Of a stretch of DNA of 5,282 nt, positions 4,296 through 5,282 are shown one piece after another. Source of the DNA: Bacteroidaceae bacterium (GTDB lineage Bacteria; Bacteroidota; Bacteroidia; Bacteroidales; Bacteroidaceae). The position numbers were made by a program, and so were the translations under genes. The stretch lies in the NCBI GenBank assembly GCA_017466965.1, contig JAFTTD010000160.1, positions 1-5,282 of the forward strand, written 5' to 3'. The notes beneath the pieces are model-generated. The model ran no database searches. It was not told the origin of the DNA and saw only the letters and a program-made list of their open reading frames with translations. The first letter of the stretch is position 1. The number at the start of each line of letters is the position of its first letter.

Positions 4296-5282
4296 ATGCG
4301 TTTTATAAAGAAACTTGATGTATTCATTCTGAAAAATTACCTGATGCTGTTTGCAGGAACTTTCTGCATCAGTCTTTTCGTCGTAATGATGCAGTTTCTT
4401 TGGAAATATGTTGAGGACCTTGTGGGAAAGGGGCTTCCAATGGATGTTATGGCGCAGTTTTTCTTTTATGCAGCTGAAACCCTTGTTCCTCTTGCGCTTC
4501 CTTTGGCCATATTGCTGGCTTCGTTAATATCGTTTGGTAATCTTGGTGAGCGTCTTGAGCTTCTGGCTATCAAGGCTGCCGGAATCTCGCTGATACGTAC
4601 TCTTTGCCCTTTGATTGTGTTCAACGGTATTCTGGCTTGCTGGTCGTTTTATTTTCAGGATGTTGTGGCTCCTGAAGCCCAGATGAAACTGATGCAGTTG
4701 AGATATTCCATGATGCAGAAGTCGCCGGAGCTTGAAATTCCTGAGGGTGTTTTCTATGATGGTATTGAAGGCGTGAACCTCTATGTCAAGAGCAAGAATA
4801 AGGATACAGGTATGCTGTATAATGTCGTTATGTATAATTTGCGTGACGGTGTTGAAAATGCCCATATAATCCTTGCTGATTCAGGAAGCCTTGAGACGAG
4901 TGCTGACAAGATGCATCTCATGCTTCATCTGTATAGTGGTGAGCAGTTTGAGAATTTGCGCTCAAACACTCTTGGCGCAAAGAATGTGCCTTACCGACGT
5001 GAAACATTCTCTGACAAGCATTTCCTAATTGAATTTGACACTAATTTCAGCATGACGGATTCAGAGTCGTTCTCAAGCTCTGCCTCTACTAAAAATATGC
5101 TTCAGCTTATTCACGACCTGGACTCTTTGGACGAGCATTACAATCAGTTGAGCCGTAATCATTATACTGACATGAAACGTGGCGCGCTGAATGTGCCGTT
5201 GTTAGAAAGTCTGGCTGAAAAGAAATCGAAAATGTCTGATGATGCAGTGAAAGCAGACTCGGTAGCTGGTGAAGTTGCGGAA
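4296..5282 (+). CDS. LptF/LptG (YjgP/YjgQ) family lipopolysaccharide export permease, N-terminal part
   Basis: LptF and LptG form the inner-membrane core of the ABC transporter that, driven by LptB, extracts lipopolysaccharide and passes it to the LptC/LptA bridge. The visible 329 residues start MRFIKKLDVFILKNYL, a typical opening. Transmembrane segments lie at about 15-35, 53-80 and 99-119. Between the second and third is GNLGERLELLAIKAAGISLIR (81-101), the family's cytoplasmic coupling-helix region that contacts LptB. From about 123 (VVAPEAQMKL) the periplasmic beta-jellyroll domain begins. From about 260 the chain becomes polar and less conserved, as in the longer Bacteroidetes versions (roughly 600 residues or more). 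The gene continues past the window end, with the last three transmembrane segments not visible. The ATG at 4296 has no Shine-Dalgarno sequence but follows a promoter by about 30 bases. Whether it counts as LptF or LptG cannot be decided here, so no symbol is given. Confidence 0.93.
   Translation, partial: MRFIKKLDVFILKNYLMLFAGTFCISLFVVMMQFLWKYVEDLVGKGLPMDVMAQFFFYAAETLVPLALPLAILLASLISFGNLGERLELLAIKAAGISLIRTLCPLIVFNGILACWSFYFQDVVAPEAQMKLMQLRYSMMQKSPELEIPEGVFYDGIEGVNLYVKSKNKDTGMLYNVVMYNLRDGVENAHIILADSGSLETSADKMHLMLHLYSGEQFENLRSNTLGAKNVPYRRETFSDKHFLIEFDTNFSMTDSESFSSSASTKNMLQLIHDLDSLDEHYNQLSRNHYTDMKRGALNVPLLESLAEKKSKMSDDAVKADSVAGEVAE

Noticed and set aside
4524..4865. Minus-strand frame of 113 codons
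   Set aside because: It lies wholly antisense to the LptF/LptG permease, whose transmembrane segments and coupling-helix motif are clear.
1..5282. CRISPR array, toxin-antitoxin pair, phage-defence genes or transposase
   Set aside because: No regularly spaced repeats, no small paired genes and no matching protein motifs were found on either strand.

Overview
The window looks like chromosomal DNA from a member of the order Bacteroidales (Bacteroides/Phocaeicola/Prevotella-like). The evidence is the Bacteroidetes-style promoters (TTTG, 19 bases, TAnnTTTG), AT-rich leaders without Shine-Dalgarno sequences, a typical Bacteroidetes ECF-sigma/anti-sigma gene pair, a Cys-Asp-Glu-Asp lipoprotein start, and a long LptF/LptG-family permease. 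The genus cannot be fixed from what is visible.

Region by region: bases 1-149 are AT-rich with no coding signal. Bases 150-2772 (+) hold three consecutive genes. The first is a 5'-truncated ECF sigma factor that keeps the DNA-binding region 4 but lacks almost all of region 2. The second overlaps it by 17 bases and encodes a single-pass membrane protein of the anti-sigma type with a periplasmic C-terminal domain. The third encodes a secreted 383-residue protein of unknown function that appears to carry an internal domain duplication. A strong intrinsic terminator (2829-2870) closes this unit. On the minus strand there follow an elongator-type tRNA-Met(CAT) (2978-3051) with its own promoter and a UUCG-loop terminator, and then a gene for a tyrosine-rich lipoprotein (3298-3924) with its own promoter. 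A 311-base non-coding stretch with several dyad symmetries and a promoter precedes a plus-strand LptF/LptG-type permease gene (4296 onward), which runs off the window end.

How they work together: genes 1-3 form a probable regulatory operon in which a sigma factor is coupled to a membrane-bound partner that senses something in the periplasm. The third gene's secreted product may belong to the same envelope response, but that is inference. Because the sigma gene lacks its core-binding part, this copy of the circuit is probably broken or altered. The permease belongs to lipopolysaccharide export. The lipoprotein and tRNA are independent transcription units. The most notable points are the decapitated sigma factor with an intact partner gene, the duplicated domain in the secreted protein, and the nested hairpins around the permease promoter. 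I did not find a clearly new defence or mobile system.
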